64,000 nucleotides of DNA from Planotetraspora sp. A-T 1434 (GTDB taxonomy: Bacteria; Actinomycetota; Actinomycetes; Streptosporangiales; Streptosporangiaceae). The stretch is taken from NCBI RefSeq assembly GCF_025420585.1, contig NZ_JAOEGB010000014.1, positions 1-64,000 on the forward strand. Direction: 5' to 3'. Below are positions 16,869-30,059 of this stretch, piece after piece (positions within the stretch are counted from its first letter, which is position 1; each line of letters begins with the position of its first letter). Made by a program: the position numbers and the translations under genes. The notes beneath the pieces are model-generated. The model searched no databases, had not been told where the DNA came from, and was given only the letters and a program-made list of their open reading frames with translations.

Positions 16869-19265
16869 ATGAGTACAGCTCGGCAAACCGATGTGGAACT
16901 GCTCGAGGCCGTCAGAGGGGGCAACACCTCGGCCTACGGGATGCTCTACCAGCGCCACGCCGTCGCGGCCCGGTCGCTCGCCCGCCAGCTCGTCGAGGGG
17001 GACGAGGAGGTCGAGGACGTCCTCGTGGAGACGTTCGCCAGGATCCTCGATGTCATCCGGCGCGGCGGCGGCCCCGTGTCCGCCTTCCGTCCCTACCTCC
17101 TGACGGCGCTCCGCCGTTACCTCGCCGTCGGCGAGGTCGATCTGGCGGACCCGGGGGCCGTCTACGTCGACCCGGAGCTCACCGGTCTGGAGCGGACGCC
17201 GCTCGCCAGGGCGTACCTCTCGCTCCCCGAGCGCTGGCGGATGGTGCTGTGGCATTGCGAGATCGAGAGCGCCAGGCCGGCCGAGATGGTTCCGCTGCTC
17301 GGCCTGTCGTCGAGCGGCGTCACGGCGCTGGCCGAGCGGGCGTGTGAGGGGCTCCGCCAGGCCTACCTCCAGCTCCACCGGGAGGGCGAACCGCGTGACG
17401 AGTGCCGCCCGATCCTGCCGAAGATCGCCCAGCACGTCGAGGGCGCGCTCGCCCGGCGCGACGCCCAGGCGGTGGACGAGCACGTCGCCGAGTGCATCGA
17501 CTGCCGGGCCGTCTTCCTCGAGCTCGCCGACGTGCCCCAGGGGCTGCGGGTCATCGCCGGCCAGCTCGTCGCCGGTCCGGCCGTGGACGACTACCTCGCG
17601 GAGCTGGCCAGGGCGAGCGAGGGCACCGTCACTCCGCTGTACGGCGTGGCCGCCCTGTTCCGCCGAGTGCCCACGGCCCATCGCGCCGTTCTGGCCGGCG
17701 CGGCCGTCGCCACCCTCGCCGGCGCGGCGTTCATCGTCGTGGCCGACCCCATAGCCGACGAGAAGCCGGGGCTCCCCCCGGGAGCCGGTGCGCTCCGCAC
17801 GCCCACGCCCGGGGACAGTTCTCCGCGGACGTCCGGGACGCCCTCGTCGCCCCGCCGGGAGACCGACCACCCGCGCCGGGCGCCCACTGACCACGGGCCG
17901 AGGGCGCGGCGGCCGTACCCCGTGGAGCCGCGAGAGGCCCTCGCGAAACCGCGCGATGCCCACGTGAGGCCGCGCGAGGCGTCTCCGGAGGTCACCCGGC
18001 TTTCGGTCCGGCGGCCGGAGCCCGCCGAGAGAAGACCCGCCCTGGCCGCGACCATCGACCCGGTCGGCGCTCTGGTGCGGGCCAGGCCCGGCATCATCGG
18101 CGTACGGCTCCGCAACACGGGCACGGCCCGGAGCCGTGAGGTGGAGGCCGCCGTCGCACTCCCCACAGGAGTCACCCTCTCAGGGCACGGCTCGGGCCCC
18201 GCCGTCGCCGTCGGCACGGTGGACGGGTGGGCCTGCCGTACGGCTGGCAGAGACGTGCGGTGCGGCCACGGCGCGCTGGCTCCCGGCCAGGCGACCACCG
18301 TCTTCCTGCGGGTCGCTGTGGCCGCCGACGCTCCCACGGGGAGGGCGCTCGATCTTCGCGTCAGGTCGGGCGGCCTTCAGGTGGCGGCGAGGTCGGCCGC
18401 GGGCGTGCGCGCCTCCGGCGCGGCGGCCCGGTTCGCCGCCGACGGGCGGGTGACCACCCGGGCCGCCGGCAACACGCTGCTCACCTCGTCGCCGAAGCCG
18501 CCCGCCTGTGCCCCGGGCGCCGCCACCTCCGGCGGCACGGGATCCGGCGGCACGGGATCCGGCGGCACGGGATCCGCTGGGTCCGCGCTGGCCGTCCCCG
18601 TGGACCTCGACGGCGACCCCTCCACCCGCAGCTCCAGTTGCGCCCGCCTTGACCTGCCCGCCGGGAGCAGGGTGCTGTGGGCGGGCCTCTACTGGTCCGC
18701 CACCGGCCGGAGCGCGATCCCGGCGGGCGACATCCGGGTGAAGGCTCCCGGCGCCCGGCGATACGCGACCGTCCACGCGGCCGAGGTCGTCCGGCGGGAT
18801 CTGCCCACAGGCGCCGGTTATCAGGCGTTCGCCGACGTCACCTCGCTGGCCGGCACGGCGGGCGGCGGCCGGTGGTGGGCCGCCGACCCGTCGATGCGCT
18901 GGGGAGAGTCGCAGCACGCCGGCTGGAGCCTGGTCGTGATGGTCGGCGGCGGGCGTCAGCCGTACGGCAGGGCCGCGGTGCTGGACACGGCCACGGTGGT
19001 CGACGGCAGCAAGGGGCCGCTGAAGGTGCCGCTCGACGGCCTCTCGGCCGCGCCGGCCAGGATCGACCTCGTCCTCTGGAACGGCGCCACGGGCGGATCC
19101 GTCACGCTCTCCCATGAGGAAAGCGGGATTGCCGGATACGCCGCCGGGGTCGCCGTGGGGACCTTTCACACCGTGCTCGGCCGCCACCCCGTCCTGCGCC
19201 TCACGACCAGGGACAACACGCTGCTGTTCGGGGTCGCGGCGGTCAGCGCCCGCTCGTGGTCATAA
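16869..19265 (+). CDS. ECF sigma factor fused to zinc-finger, membrane and extracellular domains
   Basis: Protein of 798 residues, far longer than the usual 180-250 of ECF sigma factors. Residues 6-80 match sigma region 2 (LLEAVRGGNTSAYGMLYQRH, VEDVLVETFARIL) and 113-168 region 4 (LPERWRMVLWHCEIE, LGLSSSGVTALAERA). Residues 185-215 form an anti-sigma zinc finger: His189, His205, Cys209, Cys212 in HVAECIDC. One transmembrane helix (269-292) follows, then a Pro/Arg-rich linker, a beta-sandwich like DUF11 at about 395-515, a Gly-Thr repeat linker, and a second beta domain to the end. The chain thus carries sigma factor, anti-sigma and sensor in one polypeptide. ATG start with GAGAGG at five bases. 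Some actinobacterial ECF groups have such extensions; signal and regulon are unknown. Confidence 0.8.
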   Translation: MSTARQTDVELLEAVRGGNTSAYGMLYQRHAVAARSLARQLVEGDEEVEDVLVETFARILDVIRRGGGPVSAFRPYLLTALRRYLAVGEVDLADPGAVYVDPELTGLERTPLARAYLSLPERWRMVLWHCEIESARPAEMVPLLGLSSSGVTALAERACEGLRQAYLQLHREGEPRDECRPILPKIAQHVEGALARRDAQAVDEHVAECIDCRAVFLELADVPQGLRVIAGQLVAGPAVDDYLAELARASEGTVTPLYGVAALFRRVPTAHRAVLAGAAVATLAGAAFIVVADPIADEKPGLPPGAGALRTPTPGDSSPRTSGTPSSPRRETDHPRRAPTDHGPRARRPYPVEPREALAKPRDAHVRPREASPEVTRLSVRRPEPAERRPALAATIDPVGALVRARPGIIGVRLRNTGTARSREVEAAVALPTGVTLSGHGSGPAVAVGTVDGWACRTAGRDVRCGHGALAPGQATTVFLRVAVAADAPTGRALDLRVRSGGLQVAARSAAGVRASGAAARFAADGRVTTRAAGNTLLTSSPKPPACAPGAATSGGTGSGGTGSGGTGSAGSALAVPVDLDGDPSTRSSSCARLDLPAGSRVLWAGLYWSATGRSAIPAGDIRVKAPGARRYATVHAAEVVRRDLPTGAGYQAFADVTSLAGTAGGGRWWAADPSMRWGESQHAGWSLVVMVGGGRQPYGRAAVLDTATVVDGSKGPLKVPLDGLSAAPARIDLVLWNGATGGSVTLSHEESGIAGYAAGVAVGTFHTVLGRHPVLRLTTRDNTLLFGVAAVSARSWS
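18531..18575. repeat. Three exact 15-bp tandem repeats in the sigma fusion gene
   Basis: GGCGGCACGGGATCC occurs three times head to tail (18531, 18546, 18561), encoding GGTGS units in the linker between the two extracellular domains. Exact identity suggests recent expansion by slippage. Confidence 0.9.
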
Positions 19266-19449
19266 CGAAACTGAGGGAAGGCAAGACCCGGACAAACTGG
19301 TACGGTCTGCGTGAACGCTCCAACGTCAGGGCGCGGAAGCACAGATGTGGCGGGCGGGCGGCGGAGGAGGGCTGAATCGCCGGGATTCACCCTCGCGCGA
19401 TCACCCGCTTGATTACCCTGAGAGAGCCACGTAGGAAGGGCGGTGTCGC

Positions 19450-20640
19450 GTGGATCGGTGCGCGCTGTTCGTTGACGCCGGCTATTTGCTGGCCGACGGC
19501 GCGATGGCCGTGCATGGGACCCGCCATCGCGAAGCCGTCGCCTGGGACTATCCCGGGCTGCTGCAACTCCTCACGACCCTCTCACGCGAGCGTACCGGGC
19601 TGCCGTTGCTGCGCTGCTACTGGTACGAGGCGACCGTGGAGGGCCGCCGGACCCCGGAGCACGACGTGCTCGCCGACATCCCCGGGCTCAAGCTGCGCCT
19701 GGCCCGCATCCGGCCCGGCCGCCGTGAGGGTGTGGACGCCCAGGTGCACCGCGACCTGATGACGCTGGCCCGCAACAACGCCGTCTGTGACGCGGTCGTG
19801 GTCAGCGGCGACGAGGACCTGGCACAGGTGGTCAGCGACGCGCAGGATCTCGGCATCCGGGTGACCGTCATCCACATCTCGGCCGACGGAAGCTGGGCGG
19901 TCTCACGGACGCTCCGCCAGGAGTGCGACGACCTCATCGAGATCGGCTCCGGCCACCTCCGGCCCTACGTCAACCTCGTCGCGGGCGGCGACAGCGGTCA
20001 CCCGAACGGCCAGCACCAGCCATCCGGGCGGAACGGCCAGCACCAGCAGCCGGCCGACAGCGGTCCTTCTCGTGGCAACGGTGTGGTGCCGCTGGCCAAC
20101 GGCTCCCAGGGCGGCGGCCGGTCGTCCTCCCATGCGCGGCCCGCCCCGCCGGCGCTTCCGTCGCCGCCGGCCTACCCGCAGTACACTGCCGAGCCCCAGC
20201 CCCAGCCCGCGCCGCAGCCCGCCCCGCCTCCCCCTCCGGCCCCCGCCCCGCCGCCGGTGGTCCAGTCCCCGCCGCCCCCGGCTCAGCCGCCGCCGAACCA
20301 GTATTCGGCCAACACCGGGAGCTACTCGCCGTCGCAGCTCGGGCCGTACACGGGGCCGCAGCCCGCTCCCGTGCCCGCGCAGAACGGTGGCACCACCACG
20401 CTCGCCGAAGCGGTGAAGGCCGCGCACAAGGAAGGCCACGACTTCGGCGACTCCGTCGCGCGTGACGCCCCCGCCCTGTGGCTGGAGGCCGTCCTCGCCC
20501 GCAAGCCCAGGATGCCCTCCGACCTCGAGGCGCGCCTCCTCCAGGGCTCCTCGCTGCCGATCGACTTTCTCCTCCACGACGAGGTCCGCCACGCCCTCCG
20601 CCGAGGCTTCTGGGACGCCCTGGAACGCGCCCGCCGCTAA
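19450..20640 (+). CDS. NYN-domain (PIN-like) RNase-type protein
   Basis: Protein of 396 residues. Residues 1-170 form an NYN domain: CALFVDAGYLL with the first catalytic Asp, then EGVDAQVHRDLM, DAVVVSGDEDLAQVV and LGIRVTVIH, the acidic residues expected for a metal-dependent nuclease. Residues about 180-300 are disordered, Gln/Pro-rich. The C-terminal 85 residues (TTTLAEAVKAAHKEGHDFGDSVAR to the end) form a helical domain common in actinobacterial NYN proteins. It probably cleaves RNA in the cytoplasm; targets are unknown. GTG start with GGAAGGG upstream. The long Pro-rich linker could hold a partner. Confidence 0.85.
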   Translation: MDRCALFVDAGYLLADGAMAVHGTRHREAVAWDYPGLLQLLTTLSRERTGLPLLRCYWYEATVEGRRTPEHDVLADIPGLKLRLARIRPGRREGVDAQVHRDLMTLARNNAVCDAVVVSGDEDLAQVVSDAQDLGIRVTVIHISADGSWAVSRTLRQECDDLIEIGSGHLRPYVNLVAGGDSGHPNGQHQPSGRNGQHQQPADSGPSRGNGVVPLANGSQGGGRSSSHARPAPPALPSPPAYPQYTAEPQPQPAPQPAPPPPPAPAPPPVVQSPPPPAQPPPNQYSANTGSYSPSQLGPYTGPQPAPVPAQNGGTTTLAEAVKAAHKEGHDFGDSVARDAPALWLEAVLARKPRMPSDLEARLLQGSSLPIDFLLHDEVRHALRRGFWDALERARR

Positions 20641-20648
20641 CCCGTCGC

Positions 20649-20684
20649 CGTGATCATGCGCGCGGGAACCTGTGCGTGATCACG
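20649..20684. terminator. Bidirectional hairpin between convergent genes
   Basis: CGTGATCA (20649-20656) pairs with TGATCACG (20677-20684), extended inward by about three pairs including one G-U. It lies between the NYN gene and the convergent response regulator and could terminate both. Confidence 0.55.
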
Positions 20685-20717
20685 CGGCAGGGGGGCGGAG
20701 ACGAGGCGGCAATCGAA

Positions 20718-21350
20718 CTACGTGAGGGCGTCGAAGCCGGCTCGGAGGTGGGCGACGCGCTCGCTGAGGTCGGAGAGCGGGCCGGAAACCGTGGAGTCGC
20801 CGTTTTTCTGCACCAACTCGCGCACTCTGGCCAGCTCGTCCTCGACGGCGCTGATCCGGCGGGAGAGCTCCGGCAGGACGGCCGCCTGGTCGGTCCCGGC
20901 GCCGTTCGGCAGCTCGGCCGTCAGGCGTTCACGGAGCAGCGAGGCCTGCTCGGTGAGCCGCCGGTTCATGTTGTACAGCTCGACGAAGACGGCGACCTTG
21001 GCCCGCAGGACCCACGGGTCGAAGGGCTTGGTGAGGTAGTCGACCGCGCCCGCGGCGTATCCCCGGAAGGCGTAGTCGGGGGCACTGTCCACCACGGTCA
21101 GGAAGATGATCGGGATGTTGCGGGTGCGCTCTCTCCGCTTGATGTGGGCGGCCGTCTCGAAGCCGTCCATGCCGGGCATGCGGACATCGAGGAGGATGAG
21201 CGCGAACTCGGTGGACAGCAGGGCCTTCAGCGCCTCCTCGCCGGACCGGGCCCGCACGGGCACCAGGTCCAGCGAGCTGAGGATTGCCTCGAGCGCGATC
21301 AGATTCTCCTCGCGGTCGTCGACCAGGAGGATCTTGGCGCGGTCAGGCAT
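20718..21350 (-). CDS. Response regulator with coiled-coil C-terminus
   Basis: Protein of 210 residues. A complete receiver domain (1-125) has Asp11-Asp12, phospho-acceptor Asp55 (LILLDVRMPGMDGFE) and Lys108 (YLTKPFDP). Instead of a DNA-binding or enzymatic domain, residues 125-205 form a predicted coiled coil with heptads (LSRRISAVEDELARVRELV). This suggests an output through protein-protein contact. It starts three bases after the stop of the giant hybrid kinase and must be co-transcribed with it, so it is the likely second phosphate acceptor after the kinase's own receiver. Similar stand-alone receivers follow poly-HAMP kinases in other actinobacteria, as far as I recall. Confidence 0.88.
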   Translation of the reverse strand: MPDRAKILLVDDREENLIALEAILSSLDLVPVRARSGEEALKALLSTEFALILLDVRMPGMDGFETAAHIKRRERTRNIPIIFLTVVDSAPDYAFRGYAAGAVDYLTKPFDPWVLRAKVAVFVELYNMNRRLTEQASLLRERLTAELPNGAGTDQAAVLPELSRRISAVEDELARVRELVQKNGDSTVSGPLSDLSERVAHLRAGFDALT

Positions 21351-21353
21351 CGA

Positions 21354-25553
<4,200 letters not shown>

Positions 25554-25706
25554 CTAGCCTCCTTCACCCCTTGGGGGTTCAGCGCCGCAGCCGAGGCATA
25601 GCGGCCTCCGGGGGGACGGACTCCATGCCAGTCTGTCACGTTCCGTGGCCTGCGTGGCCCTGTTGTTTGACCCCGTGTCAGCCGGAATTGTGGTAAGCCA
25701 GACACG

Positions 25707-27239
25707 GTGACAGATACCCCTCGTGCCGTTCTGGCCGCGTCCTTCACGCCAGGCCAGACGGCCGTACCGGCAGCGAAGCGGTTCACCCGTGAGGTGATGA
25801 CCGCGTGGGCGGCCATGTCCATCAGCGGGGACGCCGAGCGGCTCGCGGCCGAGCTCGTCGGCGAGGTGTCGGGCGAGCCGTTCGAAGTCGTGTGGATCCA
25901 CCACGGTGAGTCCGTGCAGATCGAGGTCCGTGAGAAGGCGGAGGCGCCCGGCTACGGGCCGCCGGCGGACGCGATCTCCTGGGGGGTGACCTTCACCGCG
26001 TCGCTGCGCACCCGGTGGGCGAGGATCGAGCTGCCCGGAAACGCGTCCGACACGAGTGACGAGTGGGTCACCGAGGCCGTGCAGGGCCCCGGCTGGCTCG
26101 GCTTCCTCGCGGACGCCAGCGATCTCCTCGCGGGCACCCTCGACCCCGACATGGTCCCGGCGATCATCGCGCAGATCGTCGTTCCCCGGCTGGCGACCTG
26201 GTGCGCCGTCTACACCTCCGCGCACGGGTCGGGCCCGCTGCGGCTCGCCTACCTGTGGCACGCCGACGAGACCCAGATCGACGCGCTCCGCGACCAGCTC
26301 GATGCGCTGCCCCTGCCGGCGGACGACGGCCCCGCGGTCCTCCACACGGGGGACTGGCAGTCCCTGGCGTTCCCGCTGACCGCGCGGGGGCGGCGGCTCG
26401 GCGTCATGTGCCTGGGCCGCCGCGACCGTTTCCCCGACGAGGCCATGCAGCTCGCCGAGGACCTCGGCCGCCGGGCCGCGCTGGCGATGGACAACGCCCG
26501 CCTCTACGCGCAGCAGGCGGCGGCCAACCGGGCGCTCCAGCGCAGCCTCCTGCCGCCGGACGAGCCGACGACGCCGGGCCTCGACTTCCATGTGATCTAC
26601 GAGCCCGCCGGCGAGACCAACGAGGTCGGCGGCGACTTCTACGACCTGTTCCCACTCGGTGACGGCGTCTGGCGGTTCGCCATCGGAGACGTCTGCGGCA
26701 CCGGCCCCGAGGCCGCGGCGGTGACCGGGCTCGCGCGCCACACGCTCCGCCTGCTCGCCCGGGAGGGGTACGGCGTGGCCTCCGTCGTGGCCCGGCTCAA
26801 CCAGGCCATCCTGGAGGAGGGGGAGCGCGCGAGGTTCCTCACGCTGCTCCACGGGGAGATCACCCGCGTGGCCGACGGTCTCGACATCAGCCTCGTCTCC
26901 GCCGGCCATCCGGAGGCGCTGCGGCTGCGGCCGAGCGGCGTTGTCGAGTCGGTCGTGTCGCCGCAGTCGCTGCTGGGGGTCTTCCCCGAGGCGGCCTTCT
27001 ACGAGGAGAGCGTTCATCTCGACCCGGGGGACGTGTTGCTCGGGGTCACCGACGGGGTGACCGAACGCCGGTCGGGGACCAGGCTCCTCGACGACGACGG
27101 CGGGCTGGCCAAGCTGCTGTCCGAATGCGTCGACCTGTCCGCCCGGGCGGTGGCCGAGCGGATCCGGCGTGCCGTACAGGAGTTCGCGCCCGAGCCGAGC
27201 GCCGACGACCTGGCTATTCTCGTTCTGCGAGCGCCCTGA
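25707..27239 (+). CDS. GAF-SpoIIE-type PP2C serine/threonine phosphatase
   Basis: Protein of 510 residues. The first 100 residues are unassigned, a GAF-like region spans about 115-265, and a SpoIIE/RsbU PP2C domain covers about 275-510: EVGGDFYD and GDVCGTGPEAA (metal-binding Asp), GVTDGVTERR and DDLAILVLR. Such phosphatases dephosphorylate anti-anti-sigma (STAS) proteins and free sigma factors from RsbW-like kinases. No STAS gene is adjacent; the HATPase at 42426 is the nearest RsbW-like protein in the window. The start is GTG. It is divergent from the poly-HAMP kinase with a 153-base shared promoter region, suggesting joint stress control. Its end overlaps the convergent peptidase by 26 bases. 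Confidence 0.88.
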   Translation: MTDTPRAVLAASFTPGQTAVPAAKRFTREVMTAWAAMSISGDAERLAAELVGEVSGEPFEVVWIHHGESVQIEVREKAEAPGYGPPADAISWGVTFTASLRTRWARIELPGNASDTSDEWVTEAVQGPGWLGFLADASDLLAGTLDPDMVPAIIAQIVVPRLATWCAVYTSAHGSGPLRLAYLWHADETQIDALRDQLDALPLPADDGPAVLHTGDWQSLAFPLTARGRRLGVMCLGRRDRFPDEAMQLAEDLGRRAALAMDNARLYAQQAAANRALQRSLLPPDEPTTPGLDFHVIYEPAGETNEVGGDFYDLFPLGDGVWRFAIGDVCGTGPEAAAVTGLARHTLRLLAREGYGVASVVARLNQAILEEGERARFLTLLHGEITRVADGLDISLVSAGHPEALRLRPSGVVESVVSPQSLLGVFPEAAFYEESVHLDPGDVLLGVTDGVTERRSGTRLLDDDGGLAKLLSECVDLSARAVAERIRRAVQEFAPEPSADDLAILVLRAP

Positions 27240-29004
27240 CCGCGAAGTCGATCGAGGCGGCCACCTGGCGGATGCGCTCTTCGATGACCAGCGTGCCGTG
27301 CCCCGCGTCGTAGCGGTAGACGGACGCCTCGTGGCCGCGGTCGGCGAGCGCCTGGAGGTAGCTCTCGATCTGGCGGATCGGGCAGCGGGGGTCGTTCTCC
27401 CCGGCGAGGATCAGCAGCGGCGCCTGGACCATGTCGGCGTAGGTGATGGGCGAGGACGCGGCATACCTCTCGGGCTGTTCCAGGGGCGTGCCGCCTAGCA
27501 GGGCGCGATGGGCCGCCCGCAGCCCCTCCGCGGCGTCCTCGTACGCGGCGGCGTGGTCGGCGATGGGCACCGCCGCGATGCCGGCGGCCCAGCTTTTCGG
27601 CTGGGTGCCGAGAGCCAGCAGCGTGAGGTATCCGCCCCAGGACGCGCCCGCGAGGATGAGCCGGGCGGGGTCCGCCACCCCCTGGTCGATCGCCCAGTCC
27701 CGGACCGCCGACACGTCGGCCAGCTCGATGTGGCCGACGTCGCCGTGGAGCGCGTCCCGCCAGGCCGAGCCGTACCCGGCCGAGCCACGGTAGTTGACCC
27801 GGATCACCGCGAAGCCGCTGTCCACCCAGGCCGCGACGTGCGGGAGGAACGAGTCGTCGTCCTGCGAGGCGGGCCCTCCGTGCAGCAGGAACACGGTCGG
27901 GTACGGCGGGGCGACGCGTTCCGGCCGGGAGACCAGTGCGTGGATGCGGCCGCCGGGACCGTCCACGTCGATGTCTTCCAGCGGCACCGACGGCGGCGGG
28001 GTGCGGCCCGGGCTCATGACCACGTGGCCGTTGCTCGACCTGATCACCGGGGGATGGGCGGCGCTCGACCAGGAGTACTCCACGGTGCCGTCGGGGCGCG
28101 GCGCGGCGGCGTCGATCACTCCGTGGGGGCTCTCGATCGGGGTCAGGCCGCCCCCCGCGAGGTCGTACTTCAGCAGCTCCGTGCGGCCCCGATGGTTGTG
28201 CATGATCAGCAGGGCGCGGCCGTCGCCGTACCAGTCGGCGGTGGTCTCGCCGGGCACCCGCAGCCAGATCTCCCGCTGCTCGCCGGTCACCGGGTCCCAC
28301 ACCAGCGGCGCGCGGCGTCCCCGGCGCTCGTGGAGGACCAGCAGCCGCCGGTCGCCGAGCACGGGGGCGAACCGGACGCCCGTGACGCCCTTCCCGGGGC
28401 CGTCGTGCAGTTCGCCGACGATCTGGCCGCCGGCCCTCAGGACCCGCAGGGAGGGGTGGAAGGCGTCGCCGTGCTCGCTGTGGTTGATCGCGACGAGCGA
28501 CCCGTCGAGGGACATGTCCGCCACGTGGACGGATTCGTCGTGCCGGTAGATCGTGACGGGGTCCTCGTCGCCGTGGACGAGGTCGCCGTGGACGAGGTCG
28601 CCCTGGACGAGCAGGACCTCGAAGCCGCCGCGGAACGAACGGCCGACCGCCGCGGCGCCGTTGGAGGCGAGCGCGAGGCCGCAGGGATGCCCCGGCGGCA
28701 TGTTCACCGGGACGTCGGGGCCGCCGTAGAACGGCTGCCGCATCCACACGCCGAACTCGTCGCCGTCGGTGTCGGCGAACCACCAGATCGACTTCCCCTG
28801 CGGGTCGATGGCGCAACGGGAGGTGCCGTTGGGCCGGTCGGTGACCTGGCGGGTGCTCCCCGTCGAGCGATCCCAGGCGTAGATCTCCCACGTGCCGGAG
28901 GCGTTGCTGCGGTAGACGGCGCGGTGGGGCGCCTGGCGCGCCCATGTCGGCAGGGTCATGCGCGGTGCCCGGAACCTGGCCTGCCAGCGTTCCTCGGCCT
29001 TCAT
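27214..29004 (-). CDS. S9 family prolyl oligopeptidase-type peptidase
   Basis: Protein of 596 residues. The N-terminal 340 residues look like a beta-propeller with repeated W/Y-rich blades (GTWEIYAWDRSTGSTRQVTD). The C-terminal alpha/beta-hydrolase holds Ser455 in GASWGGYL, Asp538 in GENDPRCP and His569 in AGHGTL, a complete triad with S9 spacing. No signal peptide is seen, so it should act in the cytoplasm on short peptides or acylated amino acids. I chose the ATG giving MKAEERW because GGAGGG lies close upstream; the longer frame adds 23 unrelated residues. A short duplicated segment encodes VQGDLVHGDLVHGDE in one blade. Confidence 0.88.
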   Translation of the reverse strand: MKAEERWQARFRAPRMTLPTWARQAPHRAVYRSNASGTWEIYAWDRSTGSTRQVTDRPNGTSRCAIDPQGKSIWWFADTDGDEFGVWMRQPFYGGPDVPVNMPPGHPCGLALASNGAAAVGRSFRGGFEVLLVQGDLVHGDLVHGDEDPVTIYRHDESVHVADMSLDGSLVAINHSEHGDAFHPSLRVLRAGGQIVGELHDGPGKGVTGVRFAPVLGDRRLLVLHERRGRRAPLVWDPVTGEQREIWLRVPGETTADWYGDGRALLIMHNHRGRTELLKYDLAGGGLTPIESPHGVIDAAAPRPDGTVEYSWSSAAHPPVIRSSNGHVVMSPGRTPPPSVPLEDIDVDGPGGRIHALVSRPERVAPPYPTVFLLHGGPASQDDDSFLPHVAAWVDSGFAVIRVNYRGSAGYGSAWRDALHGDVGHIELADVSAVRDWAIDQGVADPARLILAGASWGGYLTLLALGTQPKSWAAGIAAVPIADHAAAYEDAAEGLRAAHRALLGGTPLEQPERYAASSPITYADMVQAPLLILAGENDPRCPIRQIESYLQALADRGHEASVYRYDAGHGTLVIEERIRQVAASIDFAVRALAERE

Positions 29005-29117
29005 GCGCCCTCCCCTGTGTGCCCTCGGGGTCGCGGTCAAGTATGTCCCGCGGACATCGAAAATGACCGACAAATCGCGGATGTCGCAGGGGAATTTCCG
29101 GTCAAGTAGCGCTCAAG

Positions 29118-29954
29118 TCACTTATGTACCACCCATCGCGTAATTCGGAAAGACGCCCGCACCCGCACCGGGTCGGGAAGTTCGCGAATTTTGTCCGCGA
29201 GGGCCGTCCCGGTGTGCCAGGCGCTCGGCCCCATTCCCACCACCGCCTCGACCGCCTTGTGGCCGAGCGTCAGCGTGATCTCCTCCACCTCCTGTACGGC
29301 TTTCGCGAACCGGCCGCCCAGGGTCTCCTCGAGGCGGCGCTCCTTCTCCTCGTCCACGGAGAGCAGGCCGAGCCGCTCCACGAGCGGGTGGAGATGGTCC
29401 TCGGCCGGCGTGACGACGACCAGCGAGCCGCCCGGCCTGAGGATCCGCGCGAACTCGGCGGCGTTGCGCGGCGCGAAGACGTTGAGCAGCACGTCCACGC
29501 ACCCGTCCCGGACGGGCAGGGGCCGCCAGACGTCCGCGACGACGGCGCCGATCCGGGGATGCGCCCTGGCCGCCCGTTTGAGGGCGTGCTTGGAGACGTC
29601 GAGTGCGATGCCCACGGCCCGGCCGGCCGTACCCCCGCTCACGCCCAGGGCCCTGGCCAGGTAATAGCCCGTCCCCGCGCCGGCGTCCGCGACCACGGAG
29701 GCGGCCCCGCACAGATCTGCGAGGCGGTCGGCGAGCGGGGCATAGTGCCCGGCGTCGAGGAAGTCCGCGCGGGCGGCGACCATCGACGGCGTGTCGGCCG
29801 TGCCGGGAGCCGCCGACCCGGTCAGCAGGCTGACGTAGCCCTGCCGCGCGACGTCGAAGCTGTGCCCGCGCTCGCAGCGGACCGCCCCCTCCACGAGGGA
29901 CGGCCGCCCTCCGCAGACCGGGCAGAGCAGATAGTCGATGACGTCGTCGAGCAT
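29118..29954 (-). CDS. 23S rRNA guanine-N1 methyltransferase, RlmA/TlrB type
   Basis: Protein of 278 residues. An N-terminal zinc site (CPVCGG, CERGHSFD) and RQGYVSLL are typical of RlmA-family enzymes, followed by a SAM-binding Rossmann fold with DAGAGTGYYLARAL and DVLLNVFAPRNAAEFARIL. Family members methylate G745 or G748 in hairpin 35 of 23S rRNA. The Gram-positive RlmAII/TlrB branch methylates G748 and contributes to resistance to mycinosyl-tylosin. Whether this copy targets G748 cannot be told from sequence reading alone. The start is ATG. It is divergent from the small zinc-ribbon gene. Confidence 0.85.
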   Translation of the reverse strand: MLDDVIDYLLCPVCGGRPSLVEGAVRCERGHSFDVARQGYVSLLTGSAAPGTADTPSMVAARADFLDAGHYAPLADRLADLCGAASVVADAGAGTGYYLARALGVSGGTAGRAVGIALDVSKHALKRAARAHPRIGAVVADVWRPLPVRDGCVDVLLNVFAPRNAAEFARILRPGGSLVVVTPAEDHLHPLVERLGLLSVDEEKERRLEETLGGRFAKAVQEVEEITLTLGHKAVEAVVGMGPSAWHTGTALADKIRELPDPVRVRASFRITRWVVHK

Positions 29955-30059
29955 CCCTCCATCCTCCCTTGGCGGAGGCCGTCAAGCGGACTGCAGGAAT
30001 ACGACAAGTGGCCGGATGTCCAATGAGCACACGAAGAAACGCCGAAGGGGGAGATCGAG

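Noticed and set aside
18531-18575. BamHI-site-like repeated GGATCC as a cloning artefact
   Set aside because: The repeats are in-frame, encode a sensible GGTGS linker, and the gene continues intact on both sides.
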